Assembly (NCBI RefSeq): GCF_030867095.1
Contig: NC_081829.1
Span: forward strand, 89,985,261 to 90,049,260
Length of the DNA: 64,000 nt
Direction of reading: 5' to 3'
From: Alligator mississippiensis
Lineage: Eukaryota; Chordata; Crocodylia; Alligatoridae
Shown: positions 32,761 through 45,497 of the stretch, piece after piece
How positions within the stretch are numbered: the first letter of the stretch is position 1
Layout of the letters: every line of letters begins with the position of its first letter
Position numbers and translations under genes: made by a program
The notes under the pieces: model-generated
Seen by the model: the letters and a program-made list of their open reading frames with translations, nothing else
Databases searched by the model: none
What the model was told of the DNA's origin: nothing

Positions 32761-35700
32761 CTGTATTTAATGTATTATGAATTATGAATACCCGGAGTCC
32801 CATACACAGCTTCCAAATCAAGCTATCCCCTTTACCAGACTTGCTGACTCCTGCTCCCCACTCGCTGTACCCCTTTCCCGCAAGAAGAGGCAGGCGGCAG
32901 CAAATTCCCTCCATCTGCAGCTCATCTTATCCAGAGCAGCCAGGACTTGTTTTCTGGCAAACAGTATCTGGTCCCTGAGGGCCACAGATCTGCAGCAAGA
33001 AATAAGTCATCTACAGAGAGAAAAGGTAGAAAATAAAATACTTTTTTTTATTACTTTGGGGAAAGAGTTTGGTAAGTGTCATTAGGAAGTGGAACTACAC
33101 TTGACGATTCTCTGAAGTGTGCTACTTAAAAACAGTATGAAGAGAATCATCCTTTTTCCTCGGTGATGTATGGTTCTGTTCTACTATACTGTATGGCTAA
33201 GCTGAACTGCTGTTTTTCCTTATGAATCACAATCAGGGTGTGTAGATCAAATAAAGCATGAAAAGCACATTTTGTTCTGCTCCTTAATAATAAGTTATAC
33301 ACTGCATTAGAAATGATGCGTAACATTATAATTAGCAGAGCTCAGCCAGATTTGGTAGCCACTTTCTCTCACCTCCTAGCGATATCAATAGGCTTTGCCT
33401 ACACAGAGCGATTTGCAACGTGGGGCCCACTTATTTCTAGTCTTTAGCTTTAAAAGTCCTTTTCCGTGAAACAAGACCTTTTTCTATTCAAACCGGTAAA
33501 AAAAATAAAATCAAAAACTCCCAAGTGGCAGTAAAATACAATAGATTGCATTTGTTCAAAGTTCAACTTAGCTACTGAGTGTCACATTTTAGAGGAAGTA
33601 ACTAGAAACGGTTCATATTAGATGTGAAGCTATCATCTGAGTTATCTTCTCTTTTTTTTTTCCAATTTTGTATGAATTTAATGTCCTTGAAAGTTGCTGT
33701 GCTGACAGCCCTGAGTAACAATTTCCTGTTTCATAGGCTGGGGTTGTGGCACAAGCAATGCCAGCACATAGTGCTATAATAATGGGCTATACCTTGATTT
33801 AGCTGGGTCAGTTCTCAGAATGAGAGAATATTTCAGTCTGGGCCGGTATAATCCTTGGACTTTTTGGTAAAACCAGTAACAAGTTTGTCAGTTAATGCCA
33901 GTTGTGGTGTTTCTCATAATGTGGGTGATTACGCCCTGGTGTTACACTGAGATCACCAAACTTCTGTCAAACGGAAAACCTTTTGGAGAACCAAAAGCCT
34001 GAGATAACTCTGTATGATCTTATCGGTTCCTTTAGCTATTCCATTTCCTTCTAGTCTAGGATTTGCTTCTGACTGTCACAAGTTAGAAGTGTTGGTTAAT
34101 GATTAATTCCAAAGAAAAAGAACAGAGTTGAAGGGAGCCTTTTATCCGCCCGAGACTTGTTCAAGACGGTGTTAGTGAACATCCTTCAGTTGTGACATTC
34201 ATATAACAGAAATGTCCAGATAGACATTTTTTGTTCTCTCTGAATGTCTTGTAGGTTATTCCTCTGTAGAAGTGTTACAACTTTTTTTCTACATGGCCTA
34301 AGGATTGAATATCATTGGGTTTTGCAAAAGGTAATACAGGATTTAAAAACAGTTTCCTTTAAAATCTCCAAAAGCCTCTACAAATGTAAAATGAACAAAT
34401 AGTCACCATGTTTTAAACTTTGCTTTAATATAGAGTGGCTATGCTGAATTGAGCTATTACAGCTGTCTGGAAAAAGTAGTGTTTAATGTCTGCAAGCATT
34501 GTCAGCAATCAATAAGTTGAAATTTGTGCTATTCATACCTTTAAGATTTGGCACATCATTTTTTTTTTTAATTTCTTCTAGTCTGCTTGCTTCAGAAGGA
34601 AAAGTAACTTGAACCACTGCCACAAAGCACATTTATGTGTGAAACAATATTCATTTATATAGTAGCAAGTATATCATTTTGACATTTATTTTCAATATTA
34701 ATTATACTTATTGATTGAAGTTTTGCACAAATTGTAAATTTATTCAAAATATCACTGGAGGTGGTAGTTACGTTCAACTGTGGGGAGAGATCACCATTTT
34801 CACAAAGCCTATTTTTCATCAAATATTTTGAGAAATTAAGAATGCATAATTAGTTAATTAAAACACCTTTTTCCAATTCCATTGACACGAGTGAATGGAG
34901 TAGCAAAACATTACTATAGCGTTGCTGTCAGTATGTATTCCTCAATCTGAGAAGGGCTTTGTAAAGTAATTCAATTTTGTATGAGAATATACTAGACAAG
35001 GAGAAGATAAGATGCTGCTTTCTGGTTGATGTATATACCTTTAAGAAAAGGCTCCTCCACTGAAATTCAACTTGCACACCTGCACATGGGAGATTAAATT
35101 TACTCAGCCTTTTTTATGTGTGCACATACAGCTACACTGGAATACTGAAGAGCTGTCTTTTGAATTGGAAAATTTCGCTCCATTTACATTTGAATGCGTA
35201 GGTGGCAATAATAGAATGGTTTTACAGTTTTCCAACTTGTGAATTGTTGAACATTTTTGCCCAGACTTAAAAAAAAAAAAAAGAAAAAAAAACTGGTTTC
35301 AGACACAAATTTAAACTCAAAACTCATAAGTTTGAACAAGTTTAAGCATCTGGAAATGAAATAATTGAATAAGAACAGGGTAGGATTCAAACAGAATTGG
35401 AATGAAAATACTTGTGGAGTGTTAACCTTGTAGCTCCAGTGTTGTCGGCTTTCTTGCATATTCCATCAAAAAAATATGATACATGTGTGCACCCGTAAAG
35501 AGGCCATAATAATGCAGTTAGATATGAATTGAGCACCATTTTCTTTGTCTTTTCCCCCTTGCTTCTACGTTTCCAAATACTGTGCTGCTTATAAGTCTCT
35601 TAAGATAAGGGCCCACATTTTCTTCAGTTCTGTCTTGATGTACCCTGATTCTTTTCTTTTAGTTAAATGGCAATCAAAAGATTCAAGAACCTGGATCAGT

Positions 35701-35789
35701 AGGTTTACTGAGGTAACAACACATATTGTTTTGTTGAATGCCCATGATAAAGAATTATTCTATTATAGTGCTTTTCATTATAAACCATT
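32761..35789. other. Intergenic sequence, mostly unrecognised
   Basis: 32790-33028 has an open frame with LQQEISHLQREK before a GTAGAA donor-like site, but no identity. At 33388, TAGGCTTTGCCTACACAGAG resembles a MITE end without a partner. Otherwise this is AT-rich DNA. Confidence 0.35.
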
Positions 35790-35965
35790 TATTAGTATTT
35801 TAGTGCTACAGTAGTGTCTAGAAATTCCAACCAAGAATGGGTCATCCTCTTCTAGATAGTGTCCATAGATATATTAAAGGGCTTACAGTATAAGCAAAGC
35901 AAAGAGAAGCAAACAAGTGGTATTACTATAACCAGATTACAGAGAGGGAATGTAGGTCCCAGAGG
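35790..35965 (+). repeat. Ancient amniote interspersed repeat fragment
   Basis: TTTAGTGCTACAGTAGTGTC, AAAGGGCTTACAGTATAAGC and CAGATTACAGAGAGGGA follow, in order, the pattern of a common decayed amniote repeat ('agcacctag...gagcttacaatctaag...acagagaggttaag'). I do not name the family. Confidence 0.5.
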
Positions 35966-36589
35966 TCTAAATGATTATTTTTTCTTTTCTTTAATTTTTC
36001 AAACCCTTTTTGAGGAAGGATACAGCCCTACTTGCTTTTTTGTTGCTTTCTAATACCCACAAGTGCTCTTCGGACTGGTGTAGGCCCACCCTCACAACTC
36101 ATTGATTACAAAAAAGTAAAGGGAGCATGATACTATTCAAGTTTGGGGTTGGTATTGGTGGAGGTCTATCCTGCTTACAGTCTTGGACTGGCTGTTCCCC
36201 ATAGCTATGTATATTTTGCTACAGCCTTAAAATTAATATGAAAATTTAGATATGTCCTTGATACTTGTTTGTTTCCATTCATGTCATCAGGTCTTGGTTC
36301 TTGTTCCTTCATTGTGAGCTCATTTCTTATATGCATTTCAGGAATATTACAGATTTCTTAAGACTCCATTTTCTTTCTCCCTTTGGGGTAGTAGATTCTT
36401 AGCTTGTAATGGGTTATAAGCTATGCCAGTCAGTTGGTCCTGCCTGTGCTACAGAAACTGCCTTATTCTAAAAAAAAATGTTTAAAAATGGCTTGATATA
36501 ATATATTTGTGATTAATGTTGAAAAAATATACAACAGTTATTCATAGGAATTGGCAATGTGTTTTTTTGTTTGTTTGTTGTGAGCCATG

Positions 36590-36720
36590 ATTATTGTATT
36601 ACAGTAACGTTTGTATTACAGTACTGTCCATGTTCCCCAGGATCAGGACCTTTTTAACTTGGGTATTCTACAATATCAGAAGACTCATAGTCCATGCCCT
36701 GAGGAACAGTTCTGTCTCAT
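36590..36720 (+). repeat. Ancient amniote interspersed repeat fragment
   Basis: ATTACAGTAACGTTTGTATT, CCCCAGGATCAGGACC and AGTCCATGCCCTGAGGAACA match the same ancient family as 35790-35965 and 29440-29600, in the same orientation as the former. Confidence 0.5.
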
Positions 36721-36869
36721 AGCACAACTGTGCTAGTTGTGCTTTAAGTCCCAAAGGCAGTGGATTATGTGGTATAAATATAGGGTCAACCTAAATTTGA
36801 AGTCTTTTATAAATGGGTAGGGAAATCTAAGTTGGTATAATTTATGCTCCTCTGTTTTGGCACAAGGGT

Positions 36870-37548
36870 GTATAAGGCCGTGTGTAGGTAAAATGAGAAG
36901 AGTGTGTGCATGACACTTTAAAGTGGGCTAAATGCTTTTGCGCTGCTTTAATGGTGTTGGGGTTTGCATGCCTCAGTGGCATACTGTATATTAATTCCAG
37001 CCGCTGTAGGAAATTCAGCAGCGTAATGCGCCTTAAATGACTCCAAGGAGTTTTAGTTTGCTGCCCTACAGCCGCAGAGTGAAGCACTGGGCTCCATGCA
37101 GCTCCATGGCTCTGCAGGAAGCCCTGCAGGCAGCCTGGCAGCAGCCTGGGAAGGCAGGCTCCACCCAAGAAAATTAGGGAGCCTGATTTTTTTTTTTTTC
37201 CTTCCCCCTGGAGCTTGCCTGCCTGCCTGAGCTGTATGGGGGCCCAATGCTTCCCTCTGCAGCTGCAGTGTCCCCCAGGACTGCCCAAGTCGGGTGCCTG
37301 TGGGTGGCTGCCACCTGGAACGGGGCCACAGCTGCCATGGAGGGAAGCAGTAGCCCCCGACTGCAGCCTAGGGTCCACTCTGCCTGCTGGCAGCTCACCT
37401 TCCCTTCCCCACCGGAGAAGCAGGTAAATCAGTGGGGCATGTGCACAACATGGGTGTTTAATCAGCCCTAAATTGAAGTGGTGTTTTTTAAAACCCACCG
37501 CTTAAATTAGTGCCCCCGCTTCGTCTACACACGCCCTAAGTTACCACA
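36870..37548. mobile_element. MITE-like element with internal partial foldback
   Basis: The left end TAAGGCCGTGTGTAGGTA and the right end CGTCTACACACGCCCTAA are inverted repeats. Inside, CAGCCGCAGAGTGAAGCACT (37070s) answers AATGCTTCCCTCTGCAGCTG (37247-37268), a partial inverted repeat around a T run. It is GC-rich internally, and the apparent 218-codon minus-strand frame is not a gene. No clear target duplication is visible. Confidence 0.6.
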
Positions 37549-37731
37549 GTAATAGACTGTCTTGGATTCAGTTAGATTTGCAGGGCCAAGGTTGGAGGTG
37601 ATGAACACAAGAGCATTTGTATACAAATTAAATGTTGGAAATGTGTGCAAGTCTGCATTATGTCTGGAGACCTGGTCTGTGCTTATAAAAATTATTAGTA
37701 CTTCTATGTCTAGTTACAGTTGTTTATTTTT

Positions 37732-38624
37732 AACTGGCTTGGCTACACACAGGTATAAGTCCTAGCGTGGACACAGGTATAACATTAGAAAAACACTTCT
37801 ATGTAATTATATCCAAAGAAGGTAGGGCCTGATTTAAATTGTGGGCCCAACTATGAAATTTTGTGGCCTGATTGTGGTAGGGGGCTGTCATTTTTGCAGC
37901 CAGATCATGGAGCAGGTGCTGAAGGGCGAGAAAGATCCCCTATGGCTGGGACTTCCCCCTCACCTGCCTCTGGGGTGAAGGAGGGGTTGGCGGGGTGGGG
38001 TTTGAGCAAGGGTCTGGCCTGGTGGTACCTTTGCTTTCCTGGGCTTGGCTGAGCTGGGTCAGCAGCGAACTCGTCCATTCCTGCTGGCCACCACTACTTA
38101 AGGGGCTCCAGCCCCCTTGCACTGCCCCCTGCCTGTGTTCTGCAGAGGGGCCAGGTGGGCAGTGCTCCCCCCCAGCCCAAACAAAGCATGGGGCTGGGCT
38201 GGGCAGCAAGCTGGCTCCTTCCCAATGGCCACCGCTACCGCCTCTATCTCAGGAAGGCATGTGCGGGGAGGGAGGAACTATTCTTCTCCTCCACCCCACC
38301 ACCGCTGAGGAAGACCGCCCGAGGAAGGAGTGCACCAATTGGCCTGCGGTGTGTTACTCCCAGCTCCAAGTGACACCCCCTTCCTTCTTCCTCTTGTGTC
38401 TCATCGTGTTGCAGTGAAATGCCATAGGTATGGCTGTTTGCTGGGGGACTCTCTAGCAAATGGCCATATCGTGGCATTTCATTGCAAATCACATTTTTCA
38501 TGAAAAATGCAAAATCATGATTTAAACTAGGCCCTAGCAGTAGGACATCTTTGCAGTTTTAACTATACTCACAATTAAACCAGCATTAAATTAGCAAAAC
38601 TTTCGAGTGTAGACAAGGCCTTAC
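37732..38624. mobile_element. MITE-like element split by a second element
   Basis: The left end AACTGGCTTGGCTACACAC and the right end GAGTGTAGACAAGGCCTTA are inverted repeats of the same MITE group as 36870 and 45241. The two halves (37732-37822 and 38535-38624) are separated by another complete element, so this one was inserted first. Confidence 0.5.
37823..38534. mobile_element. DNA transposon nested inside a MITE
   Basis: The left end TAGGGCCTGATTTAAAT and the right end ATGATTTAAACTAGGCCCTA are inverted repeats. The flanks AAAGAAGG and GCAGTAGG match at 5 of 8 positions. The interior is GC-rich and non-coding, and near the right end GCCATATCGTGGCATTTCA forms part of small palindromes. It interrupts the MITE at 37732-38624. 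Confidence 0.6.
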
Positions 38625-39284
38625 TGATATAATGGACATGTAATGAAGTGGAAGAAGTTGCAAGTTACAGCGTTATTGACTTGCTAGACATAGACTTGCT
38701 TCTGATTTTGGCCTGATGTTTAAAATCCATTTTTAGCATAGGTATAGCCTAAAATCCATAGTATAGGTGTAGCTAGTCAGACCCTCTGTTACCATCAGGA
38801 GGAAATCTAAAAAAATCTTCCATAAGTAATAGAGAAAGTCATTTATGAAATCAATGGTTTATCTTTTAGGGAAGAAATCTAGGACCTCCTAATAACTTCA
38901 GTTGCTGTGGTGAAAATCAGGTTTGTGCTCTTTAGCTGCCATGGTTAGCTAAGTAAATCTAATAATTAATAATCAAAGATAGGGTATAGATGTTTGATCT
39001 TGTTTATATATCAGAAGGCTCTTTCTATGAAATAAAAAAGTAGAAACAAGACTTGTATTTTAATTAAATGGCCACTATTATATAAGTTGGGATTCATTTT
39101 ACATTTTTGTTAAGATGATAAAATTTAAAAATCACGCTTTATTGAAATTTTTAAAAAGTCATGAAAATATTTAATCAACATAAGGTTTTTTTTAAAAAAA
39201 AAACCTGCTGCGTTTATTTGCATCTGTTTCTTGCAGTGACTGCAGAGGTGCCTAGGAAGCCATAATATCTGGTCAAGCTAGTGG
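38625..39284. other. Intergenic sequence, nothing recognised
   Basis: AT-rich stretch between transposons with no recognised content. Confidence 0.4.
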
Positions 39285-39560
39285 TGAGAGTGCTCCCCTG
39301 CTGACAAACCTCCAGATCTGTGGAGAGCCATCTGTGGGCTGCATAGGATGGCCCTGTGCACTGGATCCAGCTCACAGGGCAGCACAGGGCCCAATTCCTG
39401 ATGTGCAGGGCCAGGCAGGGGTGGCATAGCACCCCTGGGCCCAATCCTGGTGCATGGGGGATGCAGAGTGGGGCCCTAGTCACAGTGTGGGTCCAATTCC
39501 TGATGTGTGAGGCTTGAACCAATTATTTGCCCTGTGGGGCCAGAAGATTGAGCACCCCTG
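39285..39560. mobile_element. hAT-like element related to the 26.2 kb copy
   Basis: The right end GATTGAGCACCCCTG matches the end at 26449. The interior repeats CCCAATTCCTGATGTG twice (about 39390 and 39490). The left end near 39285 (GAGAGTGCTCCCCTG) is decayed, so that border is approximate. Confidence 0.5.
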
Positions 39561-39569
39561 GCCTAAAAT

Positions 39570-39864
39570 ACTGGTGGCCAATCTATAGCCCATGTGCCAC
39601 AAGTGGCACAGACAGCCTTTGTGTGGCACACAGCAGGAGGGGAGAAGACAAGCAGATGGGGCAGGGAGCAGAAAGCAGAGCAGGAGATCAGATAGGGAAC
39701 ACAGGATGGGAAGCAGAAAGGGGGCAGCAGATCAGGCAGAGAGTACAGGGCAGGAAGCAGAAGCAGAGCATAAGATCAGGCAGGGGAAGGGGATTGGAGT
39801 GGTGCTCGGGGAGGATGTGGGTCTAATTTGTGGCATGAATGCTGAAAAGGTTGGTCCCCTTCAG
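39570..39864. mobile_element. hAT-like element related to the 4.3 kb copy
   Basis: It starts ACTGGTGGCCAATC and ends GGTTGGTCCCCTTCAG. The body (GTGCCACAAGTGGCACAGAC, GGGAACACAGG, GCAGGAAGCAGAAGCAG) parallels 4289-4541. It lies directly against the right end of the preceding element. No target duplication is visible. Confidence 0.6.
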
Positions 39865-42594
39865 TCTAGTCTAGAAGATATACTGGAAGTAAGTAATTCT
39901 GTGAAAATTAAAGAGAATTTTGTTTTCCATTACCAAATTTGAGATTAATTTGTAGCACTGTTTGACTTTTTTGACTCTCTTATACAGACTGTAAATAGCT
40001 CTAGAATTTGGCTCTGTTGTTTGAAATAAAATCTGCATAGTACATAAAGGCATATTTTTCTCTTTCTCCAATTTAAAAAAAATATTCTCCTCTGATTTTT
40101 TACATACCCCATGATACATGTCTAGAGAAATCAGAATACCAAAACTAAATAGAGCTGGGTGTGGATCTTTGTCCTTGGTCACTTTTTCATATATCATTCT
40201 GGATGCTCTTTACCGCTGTAACTTAAATATGGAAAAAATAATAAATTGTACCAAAGGAAGGCACAGTGTACTGGAAGATGCCATAACCCTAGTCTTGTAC
40301 ATCTACCTTCACACAGGCAAGCTGCTGAGTATCAGCCCTCAAAATCTGGAGTAGGATTTCGGCATCATAAATTGATGATAACCTGTGCTTTTCAGGAAAA
40401 TTCATATTTTTAAATATTTGCTAGAATGTTGTTCACTTACAGCAGTAAGGGGGTTTAATAGGAGTCATTTTCTGAAATTTGCCACATTTTCATTGGACTA
40501 ATAATCTATTAATTTAAATAGATTGAATACAGTACCAGGCTGAATAAAAGTAAAATTCAAATTATGTTGTTCCCTAACCTGAAAAAATTGTTGTGATGAT
40601 GATGACATATGTTTTCCCAGTATAACTTAGGGGAAGCAAATGCTGGTTCAGATTGTTAATCAGGGAAGTACCATTGACACTAAATCAATGTAAAGCTTTT
40701 GAGTCAATGGAGTTGTGCCAGCTTACAGCAGCTGAACTTGCTTGGTATTGCTAGGTAGTCACTGGCAAGACCTTTGCACATTTTAACACTTTGCTTTTTA
40801 ATGCACATAAAAGTATAGGTGTGAGTCTTGCTGTCTTTAATACTCTATAAACAATATTTTACTAACAAAAGTGCACTTATTTTCATTGGTCTGTGTAGGG
40901 CAGGTATTAGAATAAGTATCTAGCCAATAGATTATTCAGAGATTTAAATTCTAATGGTATATTAGTGATAGAGTCTCAAATTTACAACTTAGGAAATACA
41001 CAATTATAACTGCTCAGGTGCTCTCTGTATCAGAGGGAAACGTGTTGATTCCCTTGTGCATGTTTCAGGTGTATATGACCCAGTATGTTTGTTATCTATT
41101 TTGTTTGTTCCTCTTGTATGTTTTTGTCTAATTGATTTACAGGAGATTTGTTTGCTTACTATAAACACTTGCATTATTCAGTTTGATGTATTGTTTTATT
41201 GTAGGAGCATGAATTTCCTCCATTAACGGCTAGGGGGCTCTGTCATTCCACTTTTGAAGTGAAAGACTGAATAGCATAAATATTGTCAGCCTCTAAAACA
41301 TTCCTTATCTTCCTGTTAAGGTCCAGTATATCATAGTACTCCAAGTTAAAAAATAGCATTTATGTAGGGTACATGGCTTGTTAAGTGACTAGGATTTTTT
41401 TTTTTCATATTTTAACTGTTTGACAGTAAATGAATATTAGTAGTTCTATATCTTTTTCTGAATTTTTACTGTTCCATCTTTCTAAATTCTTTGCAATGTT
41501 TTAATATTAAGCTGTTGCTCTATGGAAATTGAAAGCCAGCTGATATACTTGTGCAATGTAGACCTCATCATATCTGAAATCACTGAAAAACACCACTTCT
41601 GTTTTCAGCTGGCCTGATACAATTTAAAATGCAGCGTTTCTGAGTGCTATAGCTAGAAACTCTATGTATGCATAGAGAATGCTATCTGGTGAGCCAGAAC
41701 ACTTAAAAGAATTGTTCTGTGAAATCACAAACAGTGAATTTAAACAGTGAAGGCCTGATTAAAGTCCAGAGAGGAAAAAAAACCTCTTAAGTGCAGGATC
41801 TTAGAGCATCCTATTCTCATCTCATACTTAGATATTTCCAGGAAGAAATGGCACTTAATGTTAATAATTTGGATCAGTCTTCCTCTCTTCGTGTTCTTTT
41901 TTGTTCTCTGAGACTTACTGAAAGCAAAAAGCCTGCTTCAGTGATTGATTCAGTCTTGCTTCCAAGCCAGAAAAGCACAGTCAAGGCTTCATAAGCCCCT
42001 CAAAATTGATTTTTGGGGGCATTGTGCAGATTTTTGTTGTGTAAAAGATGGTATTGTTACTTAATCTGCCCTTTATAAAAGCCAAATGTCTTGAACGAAT
42101 GCTCCTTGCCTTATTCCTTGTCACCAGTTGACTTTACCTGCTTACCAGGAAGTTAATCTGAGACCTGAAAAGCAAACAAGGCTTTGTACGCTAATGATTC
42201 CCGTGTCTTGTCTGTCATCTCACACTTGAGTGCTCACTTGCTTGTGTGTGCTCGCTCGCTCTTTCTCTCTTGCTATTGGAAGAAAAGAACCCTCAAAAAT
42301 ATTGGTTTCTGTGTACTAGCGTTGAGCGTACATCTTTCAATGTATTCTTTGCCATTAGTTTCTCGCTGTCCTGCTTGCTGTCTGACTCATTAGCTCAAGC
42401 TCAGCTTCATTTCACCTGCTCTTTCCCAAAAGAGTTGTACTTAAAGAAGGTTCATGACACTCTTCTTATTCTGAACTACTCCTTTTCAGCAGCTCCATTG
42501 GATCCACACTTAATAAAATTTAACTTTCTCCTGGCTCAATGGCTCTCACTTCACTGTTTTCTTTCAGGTTCACTCTGTGAAATGAGATCTGTGG
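39865..42594. other. Intergenic sequence, nothing recognised
   Basis: AT-rich DNA with T and A runs. No exon or repeat end was identified with confidence. Confidence 0.45.
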
Positions 42595-42991
42595 CAGGGA
42601 TGACAAACATGTGGCCTGCAGGCTGGATGTGGCCCAGTCGATGTATTAACTCAACCCTCATGTCAATTTACCATTACATTGTCATCTGGACTGCTGCCAA
42701 CGGCGGCAACTGACACAGTGCTCAAGCACAGTAGCTTTTGCACGTGGAGCTGGGTGCACACAGCAAAATTGACTAGTAGCTGAATGAGTTTCCTTTTGCA
42801 GATGACGCCTTTTTAAAAGACTTTGGTGTTGAATAACCATTCATCTACACATGGATGAGCATGCAGAATGAAATGTATTAGCCTGTGTAACAGAAGTGCA
42901 GAATATCCCTATGTAGTCTGTAGCATTGACTGTTGGATCACTATTGAAAATGTCATGTGACTCTCATCATAGAATCAGTTTGATGTGTCTG
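42595..42991. mobile_element. hAT-like element, decayed
   Basis: The left end CAGGGATGACAAACATGTGG and the right end AGTTTGATGTGTCTG form inverted repeats of the CAGGGGTG.CAAAC hAT type. The interior near the left end (GGCCTGCAGGCTGGATGTGG) is typical of such elements. The 8-base flanks do not match well. Confidence 0.45.
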
Positions 42992-45240
42992 GCCTACGTG
43001 AACCATCTAGGTTCATGTTATAAGGTGATGGAAACCTGAGAACTGTCTAAAGCAAGTAAATTCAGAAAGATCTGTTTGTCTGGACTCAGTTTGAAACAAA
43101 TACTTTTCTGAAGCTTTCCTTACTAAACAGCAGGTTTAGTAAGTCAAACAGGTTTTTTTCAGCACTGTATTTTATCTAAGTGACCTTTATTGTTCTTTGG
43201 TTATAGAAGATAAAAAATAATGAGAAAAAATATCTGTTAAAACAGTTTCTTGGATTATATTGTAAAAATTGTTCACATAGTTTTGGAAATGAGCAAAATG
43301 GATAAAAAGCGCTATTTATGATAAACTCTTGAGGAAATGATGGTCACCATACAGAACTTGAAAACTTAAAAATTGAACTATGAACAGTTGTACCAATGAT
43401 CTACCACTCTTGAAGATAGCAGTTAAGAATATCCTCTATACTATCTGTACTGTAATGAGCTTAAAGAACAAATAGTGCAATGGTGACGATGCTGGCAGGT
43501 ATCTTTAAAGGAGCTATGTTGCGGCAGATAAAGCATCTGGTTATTTTTATTTATATGATAACAATCATTGCTCTGCAATTTTTTTTTTTCAAAAGTCAAT
43601 TCAAACACTAAATCTGCACAAGAAATTCTTACAATATGAGGGAAGATCTTATTTTGATTGAACGCCTTAAAATATAGGGGATAGTTCAATATAAAAGTGA
43701 TGGATCAAATATTGGTTTCATTGAAGTCAATTGCACTTCCATTGGACTAACATTTAACTCCTAAGGTTATGCTTAAGGGTTACACTTGAGATCAAAAATT
43801 ACTTGTTTCCTTTTTAGGTATCTTAAAGCTGGTGGAACAATAATATTTGATACCAGCTGAGGATTTGATCAAAGTTGTAGGGCAGGATCCTTGCAATGAA
43901 TTGGCGGGAGGAGAGGGGCAGGGGGTTGCTTCATTATTCTGGCTGTCCACTATCTAGAAATAGTAGGTGGTTGTGGTGAAGGTTTTAAACCCCCCACCCC
44001 ACCCCACCCCCTAGGGAGCTGTTTATCTCTCTTCTTTGCAGGAACCATCCACTTCTGACAAACTACCCTTATAACGTACATCTCTGTTGGCAGTCTGTGT
44101 TGAAGCAGGATACACAGAGACTGGCTAATTACTAGGTTGAATGCTGAGATGGATTCTGGTACATCCCTGTAAATCTAGAACAAGTCCCCTGGAGTTACCA
44201 GTGTAATTGGGAGAATAAGGTAAACACCTGGAAATGAATTTCCACTTTGTCTCTAGAGGCCGGCTCTCCAGAACGTTACTGAGGTAGATGTAAGTGGTAC
44301 ACATAGGACAAAGTAAGTAGTCTTGTGCTGCTTCTGCTCATTGTTATACCTGTTATGTAGATTGAGACTTCAGTTTCAAGTGTTTTCAGAGAGGTACTTA
44401 TTTTAAGTGCCAAAAAAAAATTGAAAATCATTTGTAAATATGATGTGTTGTAGAATATATTTAACCAATACTAATAAGACATGACAGGCACTTCATTTGA
44501 GGAGGACTGCATACCTTGAGTGCTTTACATGGCATGAGGCCAACATGCAAGTGACTTCAGCTATCCAAGAAATACACTGATCAGCTACAAAGGTACTCTA
44601 GCACCTGCACTGCTATAATAAGAAATGAAAAATTAGCTTAAAAATAAGAGGAAGGATCATACTCAGAAATGTACTGAGGAATACTGATGGCAATGGGTCA
44701 TGAATAAAAACTCTAATTGTAGAAATGATAAAAACATTTAATAATTATTTTGATGCAGCAGCTCTTGCAATTTGCAAGGGGCTTTCTCACATCCTCTGTT
44801 TTGTTAAAGACTGCATGCAATAGGGAATAGTTAGTATTCAGTAACATTTTATTTAGCACTGTTGCATCTGTATTGGCTTTCTTTTCAGAGCATAGAATTG
44901 GGTTGTTATGTCTGTTGGAAGTAATGAAATTTTCATCTTGGGCGGCTGCAAATTTTCCAACGTTCAGGAAAAAAATGAAAGAGTAGAAAAGTAAATGCCA
45001 ACTATCTTTTGATAGTTTTGATAGTTGATGACTGGCTTCTGGGCTTAATAACCACATCAGTGACACTTAATGTTATTTTCAAATGCAAATATATATTTGC
45101 AAATATAAATTCAGTCTCATGTTTTTAATATTATTCAAGGTAAATCCAAAGAGCTCTGTTGTGTTACTTATTTTATACACCATATAATGCTGATATTATA
45201 AATTCAGTTTTCCTGGTCTGTGAAAGGAAAATTGTGCCTA
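42992..45240. other. Intergenic sequence with short ancient repeat trace
   Basis: 43700-43770 (TTGAAGTCAATTGCACTTCC) resembles an ancient amniote repeat phrase. 43990-44010 is a C-rich run (CCCCACCCCACCCCACCCCC). Otherwise unrecognised. Confidence 0.4.
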
Positions 45241-45497
45241 GTGGGCGTTTCTACATGACATGCTTCAAGCGCAGTAGACTCATTTTATTGTGCATTAGCA
45301 TGGTGGGCAAAACCCATGCTAATGTGTTAATGTACAGTAGAATTAGTCTACTACACAGTAGGATCACTTAAAATATGTGCACAGGTGCTACTGCACAATA
45401 GCACCAGTGACTGCGCATTTACTTAGTACCTGCTATTACAGATACTAAACTAAATGCGCAGTAACCACTGTGCATTAATGCACGTGTAGACGTGCCC
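45241..45497. mobile_element. MITE with GGGC..TACA ends
   Basis: The left end GGGCGTTTCTACATGACATG and the right end CACGTGTAGACGTGCCC are inverted repeats. The interior contains further inverted segments: GCACAATAGCACCAGTGACT and AGTAACCACTGTGCATTA. About 257 bases, non-coding. The flanks do not give a convincing duplication. Confidence 0.6.

Noticed and set aside
32777-33085. 102-codon frame with LQQEISHLQREK
   Set aside because: No recognisable protein. It is adjacent to GC-rich repeat DNA, has no convincing acceptor, and the frame continues into AT-rich intron-like sequence.
36842-37498. 218-codon minus-strand frame
   Set aside because: It spans the MITE boundary and the T run at 37188-37200, and its composition reflects GC-rich repeat DNA.
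42246-42713. 155-codon plus-strand frame
   Set aside because: It runs into the hAT-like element at 42595 and has no recognisable domain.
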